Positions 12,098 to 12,236 of a stretch of 12,236 nucleotides of DNA are shown in pieces (positions within the stretch are counted from its first letter, which is position 1; each line of letters opens with the position of its first letter). The notes under the pieces are model-generated. The model made no database searches and was not told the DNA's origin. It saw nothing but the letters and a program-made list of their open reading frames with translations. This DNA comes from Betaproteobacteria bacterium. GTDB lineage: Bacteria; Pseudomonadota; Gammaproteobacteria; Burkholderiales; Burkholderiaceae_C. The DNA is taken from NCBI GenBank assembly GCA_947448675.1, contig CANFOR010000067.1, positions 1-12,236 on the forward strand, in the 5' to 3' direction. The translations under genes were made by a program, and so were the position numbers.

Positions 12098-12236
12098 GGG
12101 CCTGGCTTTCTTTGGGCATGACGGCGGGCGCGGCTTCGGATGCGGCTTCGGGCGCTGCAGTGCTGGGGCTTTCGATGCGCGACTGCAGCACCGTGTGCAG
12201 GCCCGAGCCAAACATTTTCACCGCGTCCATGGCCAG
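12087..12236 (-). CDS. exbB: C-terminal end of a probable ExbB-family protein (cut by window edge)
   Basis: Fifty codons including the TGA (12087-12089) are open from the right window edge, in the frame ending 11 nt inside exbD. The visible peptide has a helical end (LAMDAVKMFGSGLHTVLQSR) followed by an Ala/Pro/Glu-rich tail (PSTAAPEAASEAAPAV), compatible with the cytoplasmic C-terminus of ExbB. No diagnostic TM segment is inside the window, so the call leans on position: exbB directly before exbD exbD is the common arrangement, often with tonB before that. It could be another protein that ends in front of exbD, such as a different transport component. Confidence 0.6.
   Translation of the reverse strand: MAMDAVKMFGSGLHTVLQSRIESPSTAAPEAASEAAPAVMPKESQAHGD

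Noticed and set aside
11300..12121. Plus-strand open frame of 273 codons across both exbD genes
   Set aside because: It is antisense to two genes with clear ExbD motifs, shows no family features, and spans an intergenic gap.
1..12236. A new defence, mobile or biosynthetic system
   Set aside because: All but one gene belong to known housekeeping families. No integrase, transposase, repeat array, toxin-antitoxin pair or atypical-composition block was found; the single unknown gene alone does not make a system.

Overview
The window reads as an ordinary, gene-dense chromosomal segment of a betaproteobacterium, most likely Burkholderiales, family Comamonadaceae (Rhodoferax/Limnohabitans/Curvibacter-like). 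The basis is the gene content and order (bamE divergent from fur, dapB coupled to an ExbB-type gene, hpf-ptsN-hprK, split three-gene pnt operon, exbB-exbD-exbD), the moderately high GC, and the style of the proteins. The genus call is inference. No mobile element, CRISPR array, rRNA or tRNA was seen. No gap exceeds 220 bp.

Layout from left to right. (1) 1-1706, minus strand: a tightly coupled run bamE > dapB > exbB-like gene (cut by the left edge), with overlapping or nearly touching start and stop codons. (2) 1707-2226: an 88-bp divergent promoter region and fur on the plus strand. (3) 2277-4150, minus strand: hpf > ptsN > hprK, i.e. ribosome hibernation factor, nitrogen-PTS EIIA and HPr kinase/phosphorylase, converging on fur. 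A perfect 14-bp hairpin lies between hpf and ptsN. (4) 4371-6619, plus strand: a patatin-like phospholipase and then a CorA-type Mg2+ transporter. (5) 6653-7384, minus strand: an MTA/SAH nucleosidase, divergent from (6) 7522-8199, plus strand: an unrecognised tail-anchored membrane protein. (7) 8225-11099, minus strand: pntAa > pntAb > pntB, the proton-translocating NAD(P) transhydrogenase, with overlapping junctions. (8) 11206-12236, minus strand: a second energy-transducing set, the 3' end of an exbB-like gene followed by two tandem exbD genes.

How the genes relate. Most are housekeeping: envelope assembly (BamE), lysine/peptidoglycan precursor synthesis (DapB), iron regulation (Fur), PTS-Ntr regulation (PtsN, HprK), ribosome hibernation (Hpf), Mg2+ uptake (CorA), methionine/AI-2 cycle salvage (MTAN) and NADPH supply from the proton gradient (Pnt). 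Both window edges carry ExbB/ExbD-type proton-driven motor genes. Genes of this kind power TonB or Tol and are often Fur-controlled, but no convincing Fur box is visible in the parts present.

I found no clear new multi-gene system. The points most worth a second look are a perfect 12-bp inverted repeat inside the coding sequence of the unknown membrane protein, the strong hairpin between hpf and ptsN, the palindromes in the fur/bamE and hpf/patatin divergent regions, and the unknown tail-anchored protein itself.
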